DNA from: Chloroflexota bacterium
GTDB taxonomy: Bacteria > Chloroflexota > Dehalococcoidia > Lucifugimonadales > Australimonadaceae
DNA: 12,346 nt
Direction: 5' to 3'
Assembly (NCBI GenBank): GCA_026713505.1
Contig: JAPOOH010000185.1
Span: 1-12,346 of the forward strand
In this document: positions 1 to 7,675 of the stretch, piece after piece
Layout: every line of letters begins with the position of its first letter
How positions within the stretch are numbered: the first letter of the stretch is position 1
Notes under the pieces: model-generated
What the model saw: the letters and a program-made list of their open reading frames with translations, nothing else
The model's database searches: none
What the model was told of the DNA's origin: nothing
Translations under genes and position numbers: made by a program

Positions 1-847
1 AGGACCCCTCGACATGATATTGGGCGATCCGATGCCCGCAGGCCAGGCGCTGATGCGGGCGTACATCGGAGAAACGATGCTGCACTCCGGCAGGGTCTAC
101 ATGCCCGAGCGAGGCATCGGCTCCCTGAGCGAAGCGCTTGCCAGTGCCTGCTCCGATGCCATCCGCGTATCGACCCCCGTCAGGAGGATCGTCGCCGCAG
201 ACGGGGCGGCGACCGGCGTAGTCGTGGACGGCGAGACTATCCAGGCGGACGCGGTCATCTGCGCCGTCCCCGGGACGAAGGTCCCGGAGCTCATCCCCGA
301 CCTGCCGGCAGAGACCCGCCGCGCACTCGGCACCATCAACTACTCGACCGGTTGCCGGGTGGTGATCGGCCTCGACCACGCCCCGCTCCCTCCCGGCTGG
401 CATGGCGCGCTCTACCCGGAGGACGACGATACACCCCTCCTGCTTGACCGCTGCGCGTTCCTCCCCGCCTGCGCCCCTCCGGGCAAGAGCATCCTGGACC
501 TGCTCATCGGACGCGACCGCGCCAGGGAACTCATCCCACTCGATGACGATGAGATAAAGCGCCAGTTGCTGGGCGCCGCTCGCCGGAAAGCGCCTCCGGG
601 CTCCGCCCTGCCAGCCGACGACGAGGGCCTGTTCTTCCGCGTGTACCGCTGGGAAGAGGCGCTGTGCATGGGGACGCCCGGAATGCTCGCCGCGATGGCA
701 GACGTCCCTCAGCAGCTTGCGGGGCGCATCGACAACCTGTTCCTGGCGGGCGATTACATGCGCGTGCCGTCGGTCAACGGCGCCCTCGCCAGCGGCTACA
801 ACGCGGGGATGCAGGCCGCAGACATGTTGGAGTCGCGCTCCCGGTAG
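1..847 (+). CDS. FAD-dependent amine oxidase / protoporphyrinogen-oxidase-like protein, C-terminal part (5' end outside window)
   Basis: The reading frame is open from the left edge (first full codon at position 2) to TAG at 845-847, so the visible 281 residues are the C-terminal part. The internal ATG at 14 is probably not the start, because no ribosome binding site precedes it and the dinucleotide-binding N-terminus expected of the family is missing. The strongest signature is near the end, where NLFLAGDYMRVPSVNGALAS leads into GYNAG. This is the second FAD-contacting segment of the flavin amine oxidase/phytoene desaturase/protoporphyrinogen oxidase superfamily. A MPERGIGSLSEAL segment followed by a V-x-x-I/V, GVVVDGE and ADAVICAVPG run is the usual FAD-domain strand order. 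The family oxidises amines, porphyrinogens or carotenoid precursors. The substrate cannot be decided here, and no haem or carotenoid gene is adjacent. Family confidence is good; exact function is unknown. Confidence 0.8.
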   Translation, partial: GPLDMILGDPMPAGQALMRAYIGETMLHSGRVYMPERGIGSLSEALASACSDAIRVSTPVRRIVAADGAATGVVVDGETIQADAVICAVPGTKVPELIPDLPAETRRALGTINYSTGCRVVIGLDHAPLPPGWHGALYPEDDDTPLLLDRCAFLPACAPPGKSILDLLIGRDRARELIPLDDDEIKRQLLGAARRKAPPGSALPADDEGLFFRVYRWEEALCMGTPGMLAAMADVPQQLAGRIDNLFLAGDYMRVPSVNGALASGYNAGMQAADMLESRSR

Positions 848-978
848 GGAGGGGGTACTTGGCGAGCTTTCAAGCTCCGCCGCCTCCCGCGAGGGTTCGC
901 AGTTCGGTACACTCCCCACCAACCTGTGGGCGGAGCGCATGCCAGAACTGCAAGGCCGCACCCGGCAGAGGAGAGTAC

Positions 979-1821
979 ATGGCGATGGCCAACAAGACAC
1001 GTGCGAAGGCTGCGGCACCGCTCAAGACTGCTGCCACTTCATCGGTTCGCTCGACCGCGTCCCGGAAGATCGACGAGCAGATCGCCAGCCTGGGCGACTG
1101 GCGAGGCGAGCTGCTCAGCGAGGTCCGCAGGCTCATCCTCCAGGCCGACCCTGAGGCGGTCGAGGAGTGGAAATGGCAGAACTCGGCCGTGTGGTCACAT
1201 GACGGTGTGATCGCCGCCGCCAAGGCGACCAGGGTCAAGGTGCGGGTGACCTTCGCACACGGCGCGAGCCTCTCCGACCCCGGCAAGTTGTTCAACGCAA
1301 GCCTGGACGCGGACACGATGCGGACGATAGACATCCTGGAGGGCGATGCGATAGACGGGGCCGCGCTGCAGGCGCTGGTGCGCGAGGCCGTGGCTTACAA
1401 CTCCAGCCAGGACGGCTCGGCGCCGGTGCTCCTTTCGGGCGGCAACCCGCAGGTCCCGAAGGGCGACGGCGACGCCCCCGTGCAGGCCTACATCGCGGCG
1501 ATGCCGGGCTGGAAGAGTGACGTGGGTCGCCGCCTCGACGCGCTCATCGCGTGCAACGTGCCTGACGTCCGCAAGGCCGTGCGGTGGAACTCACCCTTCT
1601 ACGGCGTCGAGGGCATGGGCTTCTTCCTGAACCTTCACGTATTCACCCGCTACGTGCGGGTGACCCTCTTCAGAGGCGTTGAGCTGGAACCCCTCCCGCC
1701 GGGCTCCAGCAAGGACCCTGACTCGCGCCATATCGACGTCCACGAGGGCGAACTCGACGAAGAGCAGGTCGCGGCATGGGTACGGCAGGCAGCCGCCCGG
1801 CCCGGTTGGGACCTGAGCTGA
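979..1821 (+). CDS. Tandem DUF1801 (YdhG/YjhX-like) domain protein
   Basis: This is a 280-residue protein. I chose the ATG at 979 because AGGAG lies just upstream (about 968-973); the frame is open further upstream but has no ribosome binding site there. The first ~28 residues are a Lys/Ala/Thr-rich, probably disordered tail. Two DUF1801-like units follow. Unit one (about 30-141) has an E-W-K-W patch (63-66) followed by a small beta domain. Unit two (about 167-275) repeats the pattern with KAVRWNSPFYGVEGMGFF (199-216), VRVTLFRG and a closing HIDVHEGELDEEQVAAW helix. DUF1801 proteins are mostly single-domain and about 120-150 residues, so this is a duplicated form. The biochemical role of the family is not established. 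The gene lies 131 bp after the oxidase and 34 bp before the MBL hydrolase, so co-transcription with the latter is likely. Confidence 0.8.
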   Translation: MAMANKTRAKAAAPLKTAATSSVRSTASRKIDEQIASLGDWRGELLSEVRRLILQADPEAVEEWKWQNSAVWSHDGVIAAAKATRVKVRVTFAHGASLSDPGKLFNASLDADTMRTIDILEGDAIDGAALQALVREAVAYNSSQDGSAPVLLSGGNPQVPKGDGDAPVQAYIAAMPGWKSDVGRRLDALIACNVPDVRKAVRWNSPFYGVEGMGFFLNLHVFTRYVRVTLFRGVELEPLPPGSSKDPDSRHIDVHEGELDEEQVAAWVRQAAARPGWDLS

Positions 1822-1855
1822 CGAAGTGAGAGGACTCCGTGAAAGGTAAGCACTG

Positions 1856-2707
1856 ATGGAACTGACCCTGCTCGGCACAGGCACGCCCCAGCCCAACCCG
1901 CAGCGCGCGGGCCCCAGCAACCACCTGCGCATCGGTGGGGAGTCCGTCCTCGTGGACACGGGAACCGGCTGCGTGCGTCGCATGGTGGAGTTGGGCGAGG
2001 ACACCACCGACATCGATTACATCTTCATCACCCACATGCACTCGGACCACACGATCGATCTGGCCCACGTGCTCCTCACCGGCTGGATCCGGTACCGCAG
2101 ACGGCCGTTCACCATCATCGGTCCGGCACGGACAAGGGACTTCGTCGAACGCCTTGTCCAGGCATTCGAGGAGGACATCCGCATCCGCCGCCTCCACGAA
2201 CGCGTGGGCGAGGACGCCATGAACGTCCGGGTCATCGAGGTGGGCCACGGCGAACATTTCGAGGGCAACGGCTGGCGCGCCACGGCGCTCGAGGTCGAGC
2301 ACGGCTACGTGAAGCCGGCGCTGGGTTTCGTCTTCGAGGAGGACCGCAGCAAGCTGGTCGTCTCCGGCGACACGGCGGTGAGCGACGCCATCATCGAGGC
2401 CGCATCCACTGCGGACATGCTGGTGCACGAGCTGATGCAGACGCAGCCCCACCGCGGCGGGCCGGCGCCCGATGGCCGCGACTACCACGAGGTCGACAGG
2501 GAGAATCTCTCCGAGTTCGCCCGGCGCATCGCCAACTCGCACACGTGCCCGCACGGGCTGGCGGAGGTCGCCGCACGGTCAGGCGTCCCGCACGTCGTTG
2601 CGACGCATATGAGTGACGTCGACGAACCGTGGTCGCGCGAGGTTATCTGCGCCGCGCACGGGAATACGCTGACCTTCGGTGAGGACCTGATGCGGTTCAC
2701 CGTGTAG
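1856..2707 (+). CDS. Metallo-beta-lactamase-fold hydrolase (RNase Z / arylsulfatase-like clade)
   Basis: This is a 283-residue single-domain MBL-fold protein, with no signal peptide, so probably cytoplasmic. The N-terminus MELTLLGTGTPQPNP is the typical first strand and loop of the RNase Z/ElaC-like branch. The metal site is complete: H60, H62, D64 and H65 in THMHSDH, then H149 (EVEHG), D172 in SGDT and the final H251 in ATHMSD. H191 (HE) and H229 (HTCPHG) are also in places seen in this clade. It should be a di-zinc hydrolase. The clade includes tRNA 3' endonucleases, phosphodiesterases and alkylsulfatase/arylsulfatase-like enzymes. It lacks an obvious RNase Z exosite arm, so I do not call it rnz. 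GAAAGGTAAG upstream of the ATG is a moderate ribosome binding site. Confidence 0.88.
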   Translation: MELTLLGTGTPQPNPQRAGPSNHLRIGGESVLVDTGTGCVRRMVELGEDTTDIDYIFITHMHSDHTIDLAHVLLTGWIRYRRRPFTIIGPARTRDFVERLVQAFEEDIRIRRLHERVGEDAMNVRVIEVGHGEHFEGNGWRATALEVEHGYVKPALGFVFEEDRSKLVVSGDTAVSDAIIEAASTADMLVHELMQTQPHRGGPAPDGRDYHEVDRENLSEFARRIANSHTCPHGLAEVAARSGVPHVVATHMSDVDEPWSREVICAAHGNTLTFGEDLMRFTV

Positions 2708-2893
2708 CAGTCCCCTGCACGTCTGGACCCCCACCTCCCTCACCTCGGCCCGGCCTACGATTGCCAGTACGACTCCGGGGAGGCACTTCGCCTTGCCGCT
2801 CCTGGTCGAAGCCGACTTCCGAATGCTCCCCTGCGGAGCGGTGTAAGATGCGCGCATCGACGGGCGGTACGTCCGCCTCTGGTCGGGAGCGCT

Positions 2894-4159
2894 ATGCAGG
2901 CCAGCATCAGATCAGTCCTCCACCGCTACGGCGTAGCGTTGCAGTATCGGGACTTCCGCTGGATCTGGCTCGGCAGCGTGGGAGGCCAGTCAGCATACTG
3001 GGCTCTCATCGTCGCGCGCGGCATCTTCGTATATGACGAAACCGGGTTGTCTGGCCCCGTAGCCATCACAACATTCGTAGCGATGGCGCCCCGCTTCCTT
3101 CTGCCGCCGTTCGCAGGCTACCTTGCTGACCGGTTTGATCGCCGTATGGTGCTCGCCGCCGCCTACAGCTTCCAGTTGTCGCACGCCGTCGTATTGACCA
3201 CGCTTGCCCTGACAGGCCTGCTGGAAGTGTGGCACGTGGTCCTCTTGGCATTCCTCAACGGCAGCTTCCGGGCGTTCCAGATGACGGCGACGCAGACGCT
3301 CATCCCCAACGTAGTGCCGCGGGAGCACTGGCTCAACGCCATGGCCATGAACCAGGTATCACAGCAGGGTTCCCGCCTGTTCGGGCCAGGGCTCATCGCT
3401 CCCGCCCTCCTGCTGTTTGACGTCAGCATCGCATTCCTCGTGAGCACGGCCTTCTACGTCGTCGGCATCGCCGCCATCCTCTCGATCCGCACCCGGTCCA
3501 CCGGCGAGCTGACCCGCGGTTCACGGATAGGAGCGAGCCTCTGGGCTGCCATGCGCTACGCGTGGTCCGACGCACAACTCCGGGCGCTCTTCATCCTGCT
3601 GGCGCTGCACTGCTCGATGACGATGTCGTTCGAGTCGATGTTGCCCGTGCTGGCGCGCGACGTGCTGGGCGAAGGCAACGCCAGCGTCAGCTACCTGATG
3701 ATGGGCGTCGGAGCGGGAGCACTGGTCGGCGTGATCGGCATCGCGGGCCTGCGGAGCGCATCGGGCCGGGGGATGCTGCTGCTGATAACAGGCGCTGTGA
3801 GCGGGGTCTCCATGCTGCTGCTGGGGATATCGGGCAGCACAACGCTGGCGTTGCTTGGCACCGCGGCGATGGGCGGTTCCCAGGCCGCATTCATGGCGAT
3901 AGGCGGCGCAATGGTCCAGTCCCTCGCACCGGATGGTATGCGCGGCAGGATCTCAGGGTTGAACCAGATCAACATCGGAGGAACGATGGCGGTGATGAAC
4001 CTGGTGAACGGCTTCGCCGCGGACAGGTTCGGCGCCCCGAACGTGCTCCTGGTGATGGGGCTGGGGTTCACCGCCGTGGTCGCTCTCAGCTTTGCCCAGG
4101 GGACCCTGCGCGGCATCTATCGCGGCGCTATCGGCGTACCCGCCCGGGCGGGGGCGTAA
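2894..4159 (+). CDS. MFS transporter (EntS/drug-exporter-like)
   Basis: This is a 421-residue polytopic membrane protein with about 12 hydrophobic segments. The N-terminal cytoplasmic stretch MQASIRSVLHRYGVALQYRD leads into FRWIWLGSVGGQSAYWALIV (TM1). MFS motif A is clear after TM2: GYLADRFDRR at residues 75-84. A second-half counterpart around GMRGRISGLNQIN starts the C-terminal bundle. The overall pattern (first helix beginning with F-R-W-I/L-W-x-G, motif A with D-R-x-D-R-R) resembles the EntS/MFS_3 group of exporters for siderophores and drugs, but the substrate is not readable from sequence. GGGAG at 2885-2889, 4 nt from the ATG, supports the start. A 186-bp gap separates it from the MBL gene, so it may have its own promoter. 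No siderophore or antibiotic biosynthesis genes are nearby. Confidence 0.9.
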   Translation: MQASIRSVLHRYGVALQYRDFRWIWLGSVGGQSAYWALIVARGIFVYDETGLSGPVAITTFVAMAPRFLLPPFAGYLADRFDRRMVLAAAYSFQLSHAVVLTTLALTGLLEVWHVVLLAFLNGSFRAFQMTATQTLIPNVVPREHWLNAMAMNQVSQQGSRLFGPGLIAPALLLFDVSIAFLVSTAFYVVGIAAILSIRTRSTGELTRGSRIGASLWAAMRYAWSDAQLRALFILLALHCSMTMSFESMLPVLARDVLGEGNASVSYLMMGVGAGALVGVIGIAGLRSASGRGMLLLITGAVSGVSMLLLGISGSTTLALLGTAAMGGSQAAFMAIGGAMVQSLAPDGMRGRISGLNQINIGGTMAVMNLVNGFAADRFGAPNVLLVMGLGFTAVVALSFAQGTLRGIYRGAIGVPARAGA

Positions 4160-4194
4160 CCGCCCGACCGGACAGGGCATCCCTCTCAGTCGGC

Positions 4195-6339
4195 TTACTC
4201 GAAGGGCAGGAGGGTTATCTGTGTCACATCCGGCTGACTGAGAGCGGTCAGCCGGAAACCCTGCACCCGGGGATGTGCCAGCACATAGTCCTTGATGTGG
4301 AAGAGCGGGAAGAGGCCCGCCTCGTCGATCATCAACTGCTCCGCTTCAGCGTACAGCCGCAGACGGGTTTCACGGTCCCGCTCGGTCCGTGCCCGTTCGA
4401 TCAGGCTGTCGAACCGTTCGTTCACGTACCTGGTCTCGAACGTGTGGGAATGCAACAGCAGGTCCAGGAAGTTCTCCGGGTCCGGGTAGTCCGCCACCCA
4501 GCCACTGTGCCACAGGTTGCTTACAACGGCTTCCAGCGAGTAGAAGTAGAGGTCCGACTCGATCAGGTCCACCTGCACGTCGACGCCAAGCTCTTCCTGC
4601 CACGCCGCCACCATGAACTGGACCATCTCCGAGGGTTCGCCGCCCCGGTCCACCGCGCTGAAAACGACCTCAGGGAATGCTCCGGCATAGGTGGACTCCG
4701 CGAGCAACCGGCGCGCCTCTTCCGGATCGTAGGGGATGCCACGGAGCGACTCCGAGTAGCCCGGCATGCCTGGCGGCAGGAGGCCCCTCGCGAGTTGCAC
4801 GTTCCCGTCGTAGACCACCTCTATCAGCCGCTCGCGGTCGAGCGCCATCAGGAACGCAAGCCGCACTTTGGGGTCGTCGAACGGCGGCTGCGCACCGTCG
4901 ACTCCCACGTAGTACGTCGTGAGCTGGTCGTACTCCCCGAGTTGGCTGCTCAACTCCTCGCTCGCGCGTATGGCATTGAGCGAACCGACGCCGACGGGGA
5001 CGGCATCCCAGGCCCCCGAAAGGTAGGAACCCAGGCCGCCAACCCCGGGCAACGCGACCAGCGGAGAGATGATGTACTCCACCGACGCCGGGCTATGGAA
5101 GTCGTCGAAACGCTGGAGGATAACGACCTCTTCTTCCTCCCAGCGATGCAGCTGGAAGGGCCCGGAGCCGTTGATGTCGTCGCTCATCCACCAGTCGAAA
5201 CCGAGCGGTTCGACGGTGTTCCGGTCAACGACAGCGGCGGACGGGTAGGTGGGTTTGGGCAGGAAGAACTCCTTGGGCTCGTCTATGGTGATCCGCACGG
5301 TGCGCTCGTCCACCACCTGTACGCCGGCGACTTCATCCGCCTCACCCTCGAACTTCTCCTTCATCCCCACGATGTCCCCGAGGTAGCGGAAAGCGGTTTC
5401 GCTGTGCAGCTCGGCGTCAGTGGCGCGTTCGATCGAGTATTTGAAGTCCTCTGCTGTAATGGCGCGCCCATCGTGGAATGTGATGCCGTCGCGAAGCGTG
5501 AACGTGTACACGACGCCGGCGTCGTCGACCTCCCAACTCTCAGCGAGGTCGGGCACGATCCGGAGGTCGGAGTCGATGTTAACGAGGCCCCGGAACAGGC
5601 TCGTCACGTAGAAGTGCGATGTCGTCTCACTGGCGATGGCCGGGTCGAGAGTAGTGGGTTCCCCGAGCGGCATGGTGAACGCATCGTCGCGAGGGACGCC
5701 GTAAGGGGCCGGCAGGGAAGTGGTGAAGCTCGCAAGCATCGTCTCGAACGTTTCTGCCTGGCGCTCGACCTCTGCTACTGGGGCGATGAGCACGAGTATG
5801 TACATGAACCTGCCGCGCTGCGACAGTTGCACCCGGTGCACGCTCTCGCCCCCTTCCTCCGTGAAGATGATGTCCGCGCGTTCCGCCTGTGAGCCGTCAG
5901 CCAGCGTGACGGACCCGCCCCGTTCCACGCGCGGATCGCCGCTCTCAGGCGTCAGCGCCGGGATGATGACCTCCATCCGCTCGTCCAGCGGCGTGTCGGC
6001 CGTAACGAAGTCAGGCAGCAGCAGAAGGCGCGAGATGCCCTCGCCATCCTGGATGATGAACCAGGCTCCCTCCCCTCCGGTTGGCGTTACCGACCAGTTC
6101 TGGGGATAGTACAGCGACACTCCCAGCCCCAGGCTTGCGTACGGCAGGAACCCTTCGGGAACAGGGTCGGGCGTGGGCGTAGGCGTAGGCGCGGGCGTGG
6201 GGGTCGGCGTCGGTTGTGGCGTCGCGGTCGGCGTCGCCGTGGGGCTGGGCGTGGGTGTGGGCGTGGGAGTCGGGGCTGAGCAGGCGACTATCAGCGATAC
6301 AGCGAGCAGGAACAGAACACACGGAACGGCACGTTTCAT
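4195..6339 (-). CDS. ABC transporter family-5 substrate-binding lipoprotein with N-terminal PsbP-like domain
   Basis: This is a 714-residue lipoprotein on the minus strand. I chose the ATG at 6339 because it starts a textbook lipoprotein signal (MKRAV, hydrophobic core, lipobox IVA-C20). The frame is open 31 codons further upstream without a signal peptide. Residues 22-61 are a Thr-Pro linker that would span from membrane to domain. Residues about 63-205 (PYASLGLGVSLYYPQNWSV onwards) look like the PsbP/DUF1795 fold. Residues about 212-714 are SBP_bac_5 (OppA/DppA type): TLDPAIASETTSHF, the LAESWEVDDAGVVYTFTLRD segment, ITFHDGRAITAEDFKYSIER, a DPKVRLAFLMALDRE segment, and DYPDPENFLDLLL. Family members bind peptides, opines, nickel or sugars outside the cell and deliver them to a permease. 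At ~500-550 residues for usual members, this one is long. No permease or ATPase is adjacent, so it is an orphan binding protein. Confidence 0.9.
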   Translation of the reverse strand: MKRAVPCVLFLLAVSLIVACSAPTPTPTPTPSPTATPTATPQPTPTPTPAPTPTPTPDPVPEGFLPYASLGLGVSLYYPQNWSVTPTGGEGAWFIIQDGEGISRLLLLPDFVTADTPLDERMEVIIPALTPESGDPRVERGGSVTLADGSQAERADIIFTEEGGESVHRVQLSQRGRFMYILVLIAPVAEVERQAETFETMLASFTTSLPAPYGVPRDDAFTMPLGEPTTLDPAIASETTSHFYVTSLFRGLVNIDSDLRIVPDLAESWEVDDAGVVYTFTLRDGITFHDGRAITAEDFKYSIERATDAELHSETAFRYLGDIVGMKEKFEGEADEVAGVQVVDERTVRITIDEPKEFFLPKPTYPSAAVVDRNTVEPLGFDWWMSDDINGSGPFQLHRWEEEEVVILQRFDDFHSPASVEYIISPLVALPGVGGLGSYLSGAWDAVPVGVGSLNAIRASEELSSQLGEYDQLTTYYVGVDGAQPPFDDPKVRLAFLMALDRERLIEVVYDGNVQLARGLLPPGMPGYSESLRGIPYDPEEARRLLAESTYAGAFPEVVFSAVDRGGEPSEMVQFMVAAWQEELGVDVQVDLIESDLYFYSLEAVVSNLWHSGWVADYPDPENFLDLLLHSHTFETRYVNERFDSLIERARTERDRETRLRLYAEAEQLMIDEAGLFPLFHIKDYVLAHPRVQGFRLTALSQPDVTQITLLPFE
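4229..4256. repeat. 10-bp inverted repeat near the 3' end of the lipoprotein gene
   Basis: TCCGGCTGAC and GTCAGCCGGA flank an 8-nt loop. This is a strong stem inside the coding region, 32 nt before the minus-strand stop codon, and about 70 bp past the stop of the convergent MFS gene. It has no T tract on either side, so it is not a standard terminator, but it could slow or end read-through transcription from either direction. Confidence 0.45.
6163..6276 (-). repeat. Thr-Pro low-complexity linker repeat in the lipoprotein gene
   Basis: On the plus strand this reads as degenerate GTGGGC/GTAGGC/GTCGGC hexamers. On the coding strand it encodes alternating Thr-Pro (with Ala, Ser and Gln substitutions) at residues 22-59. 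The repeat is coding, follows the lipidated Cys20 directly and makes an extended tether. Tracts of this type can vary in length by slippage. Confidence 0.85.
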
Positions 6340-6401
6340 CACTGGAGGGTCTCCGCGGGGCGGGCTGGAGCGGCACCCGCAAGATTCAGGCCAACCCCTG
6401 A

Positions 6402-6407
6402 ATTCTA
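6402..6407 (-). promoter_or_regulatory. Candidate -10 element (TAGAAT) of the lipoprotein gene with overlapping dyad
   Basis: TAGAAT matches the sigma-70 -10 consensus at 5 of 6 positions and lies 62 bp upstream of the chosen ATG. No good -35 hexamer is found 16-18 bp upstream. A 7-bp perfect inverted repeat, ATTCAGG-N6-CCTGAAT (6384-6403), begins inside this -10 and would cover the start site, as an operator would. Confidence 0.35.
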
Positions 6408-6451
6408 TCCCCACAGCCCGGTCGAACGCCACTACCGTAGCCAGTCGGACG

Positions 6452-7553
6452 CTACTCCCCCTCCACGCTGGAAAGGAGGTAGGCCCTCATGAAGCCGTCC
6501 AGCTCGCCGTCGAGGACCAGGTCAGGATTGGTTGACTCAAAGCCGGAACGGTGGTCCTTCACCATCTTGTACGGGTGGAGCACGTAGCTCCTGATCTGGC
6601 TGCCCCATCCGGCGGATACATGCTCTCCCTTCAGCGCGGCCCGTTCTTCGGCACGCCTCCGCATCTCGATCTCCGTCAGCCGGGCGCGGAGTATCTTCAT
6701 CGCCACTTCGCGGTTCTGGAGCTGCGAGCGCTCGTTCTGGCAGGACACGACGAGGCCGGACGGGATGTGGCGGATGCGCACGGCGGTGGAGTTCTTCTGC
6801 ACATGCTGGCCGCCCGCGCCGCTCGCTTTGAAGACGTCCATCTCGAGGTCGTCCGGGTTGATCTGCACGGCCACGCTATCGTCGACCTCGGGCAGCACTT
6901 CCACGAGCGCGAACGACGTGTGACGCGCGTGCGCGGCGTCGAAGGGAGAGAGACGCACGAGCCGATGCACCCCACGCTCCGCTTTGGCGTATCCGTAGGC
7001 GTACTCTCCGGAGACTTCCAGCGTCACGCTCTTGACGCCTGCCTCCTCACCGGATGAGAGGTCCAGCACCTGTGCCTTGAAACCGCTCTGTGCCGCCCAG
7101 CGCGTATACATGCGCAGGAGCATCTCCGTCCAGTCCTGCGCGTCGGTGCCGCCTTCCCGGGCGTGGATGGCTACTATTGCGCTGCGCTCATCGTACTCGC
7201 CGGAGAGCACCAGGAGCAGCTCGCGCTGCTCGGCCTCGGTGAAGATCGCCTCGCTCTCCTGGGCCAGCTCTTCTTCCATCGACTCATCGCTCGCCTCGAT
7301 GGCCATCTCCAGCAGTTCAATAGTGGAACGTACGCGGCTCTCGAAGCCGCGCCAGCCGTCGATCGATGAGCGCAGGCGCGAGAGCCGCTGCATGACGGCC
7401 TGCGCACGCTCAGGGTCGTCCCACAGACCGGGTTCGGCGGTTTGCTCTTCTAGGCGCTCGGCTTCCGCTTCCTGGCCGGGGAGGTCAAAGCCGCACCATG
7501 ATGCCGGCGATGTGTCCGGCGAGATCGGTGAGGCGTTGTCGTAGCTCGTCCAT
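6452..7553 (-). CDS. prfB: Peptide chain release factor 2, expressed by programmed +1 frameshift (join 7553..7488 and 7486..6452)
   Basis: RF2 ends translation at UGA and UAA codons. The gene is in two frames. Codons 1-22 (MDELRQRLTDLAGHIAGIMV then R-L) run from the ATG at 7553 to an in-frame TGA at 7487-7485; the rest continues in the +1 frame from GAC at 7486. Skipping one U at CUU-UGA-C gives a 366-residue product, close to the 365 of E. coli. The joined sequence reads DLPGQEAEAERLEEQTAEPG then LWDDPERAQ, the normal RF2 N-terminus. Domain markers are the SPF tripeptide (RLSPFDAAHARHTSF), which recognises UGA/UAA, and GAGGQ for peptidyl-tRNA hydrolysis. The strong GGGAGGG site ends 8 nt before the ATG. 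The gene's own stop is TAG, read by RF1 and not by RF2, so termination does not feed back on itself. Confidence 0.95.
7484..7497 (-). promoter_or_regulatory. prfB programmed +1 frameshift site (GGTG-CGG-CTT-TGA-C)
   Basis: The coding strand reads GGTG (7497-7494), a 3-nt spacer CGG, the slippery CTT codon, TGA and then C. This is the same geometry as the known bacterial RF2 site: a Shine-Dalgarno-like stimulator three bases before CUU, then UGA followed by C, a weak termination context. GGTG can pair with the GGAGGTG-complementary part of 16S rRNA. When RF2 is scarce the ribosome pauses at UGA, slips +1 and makes more RF2. Confidence 0.9.
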
Positions 7554-7593
7554 CAGGTCTGTCCCTCCCGCGAACCAGCAGAATTCACGCGTC

Positions 7594-7626
7594 ATTCTAT
7601 CATCCGACACGCCCTGCGCAGGGCGT
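7594..7626 (-). promoter_or_regulatory. Candidate prfB promoter (extended -10) with an 18-bp palindrome at the -35 position
   Basis: On the minus strand TGATAGAAT (TAGAAT at 7599-7594) is an extended -10 of the TGn type, placing transcription start about 34 nt before the prfB ATG. The -35 zone is occupied by a perfect 18-bp palindrome, ACGCCCTGCGCAGGGCGT (7609-7626). It lies between the divergent prfB and tRNA-Pro start sites and could be an operator. Confidence 0.4.
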
Positions 7627-7634
7627 ACGAGCGA

Positions 7635-7664
7635 TGGACGAGGCGTGAGCGCCTGTGCTACGCT
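7635..7664 (+). promoter_or_regulatory. Weak candidate promoter of tRNA-Pro
   Basis: TGGACG (7635-7640), an 18-bp spacer and TACGCT (7659-7664) give a modest sigma-70-type match. The predicted start is a few bases before the tRNA 5' end at 7676. Position supports it more than sequence does. Confidence 0.25.
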
Positions 7665-7675
7665 CACTGCACGGC

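Noticed and set aside
664..978. N-terminal extension of the DUF1801 gene back into the oxidase gene.
   Set aside because: It overlaps the oxidase coding sequence in another frame and lacks a ribosome binding site, while the ATG at 979 has AGGAG.
1670..2554. A 294-codon open frame antisense to the MBL hydrolase and the end of the DUF1801 gene.
   Set aside because: Both genes beneath it have clear family motifs; the antisense product has no recognisable domain.
2708..2893. TAAGAT at 2844-2849 as a -10 element for the MFS gene.
   Set aside because: No acceptable -35 hexamer lies 16-18 bp upstream, and a single hexamer is not enough. The 186-bp gap otherwise holds only a 5-bp hairpin (GCTCC/GGAGC).
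3562..5892. A 776-codon open frame on the plus strand covering the end of the MFS gene and most of the lipoprotein gene.
   Set aside because: It runs antisense to a well-supported lipoprotein and in another frame of the MFS gene, has no domain or ribosome binding site, and its Arg/Gly/Val-rich composition is typical of shadow frames in GC-rich DNA.
6543..6556. GAACGGTGGTCC inside prfB as another LexA box.
   Set aside because: It has one mismatch, lies deep in coding sequence and is not near any promoter.
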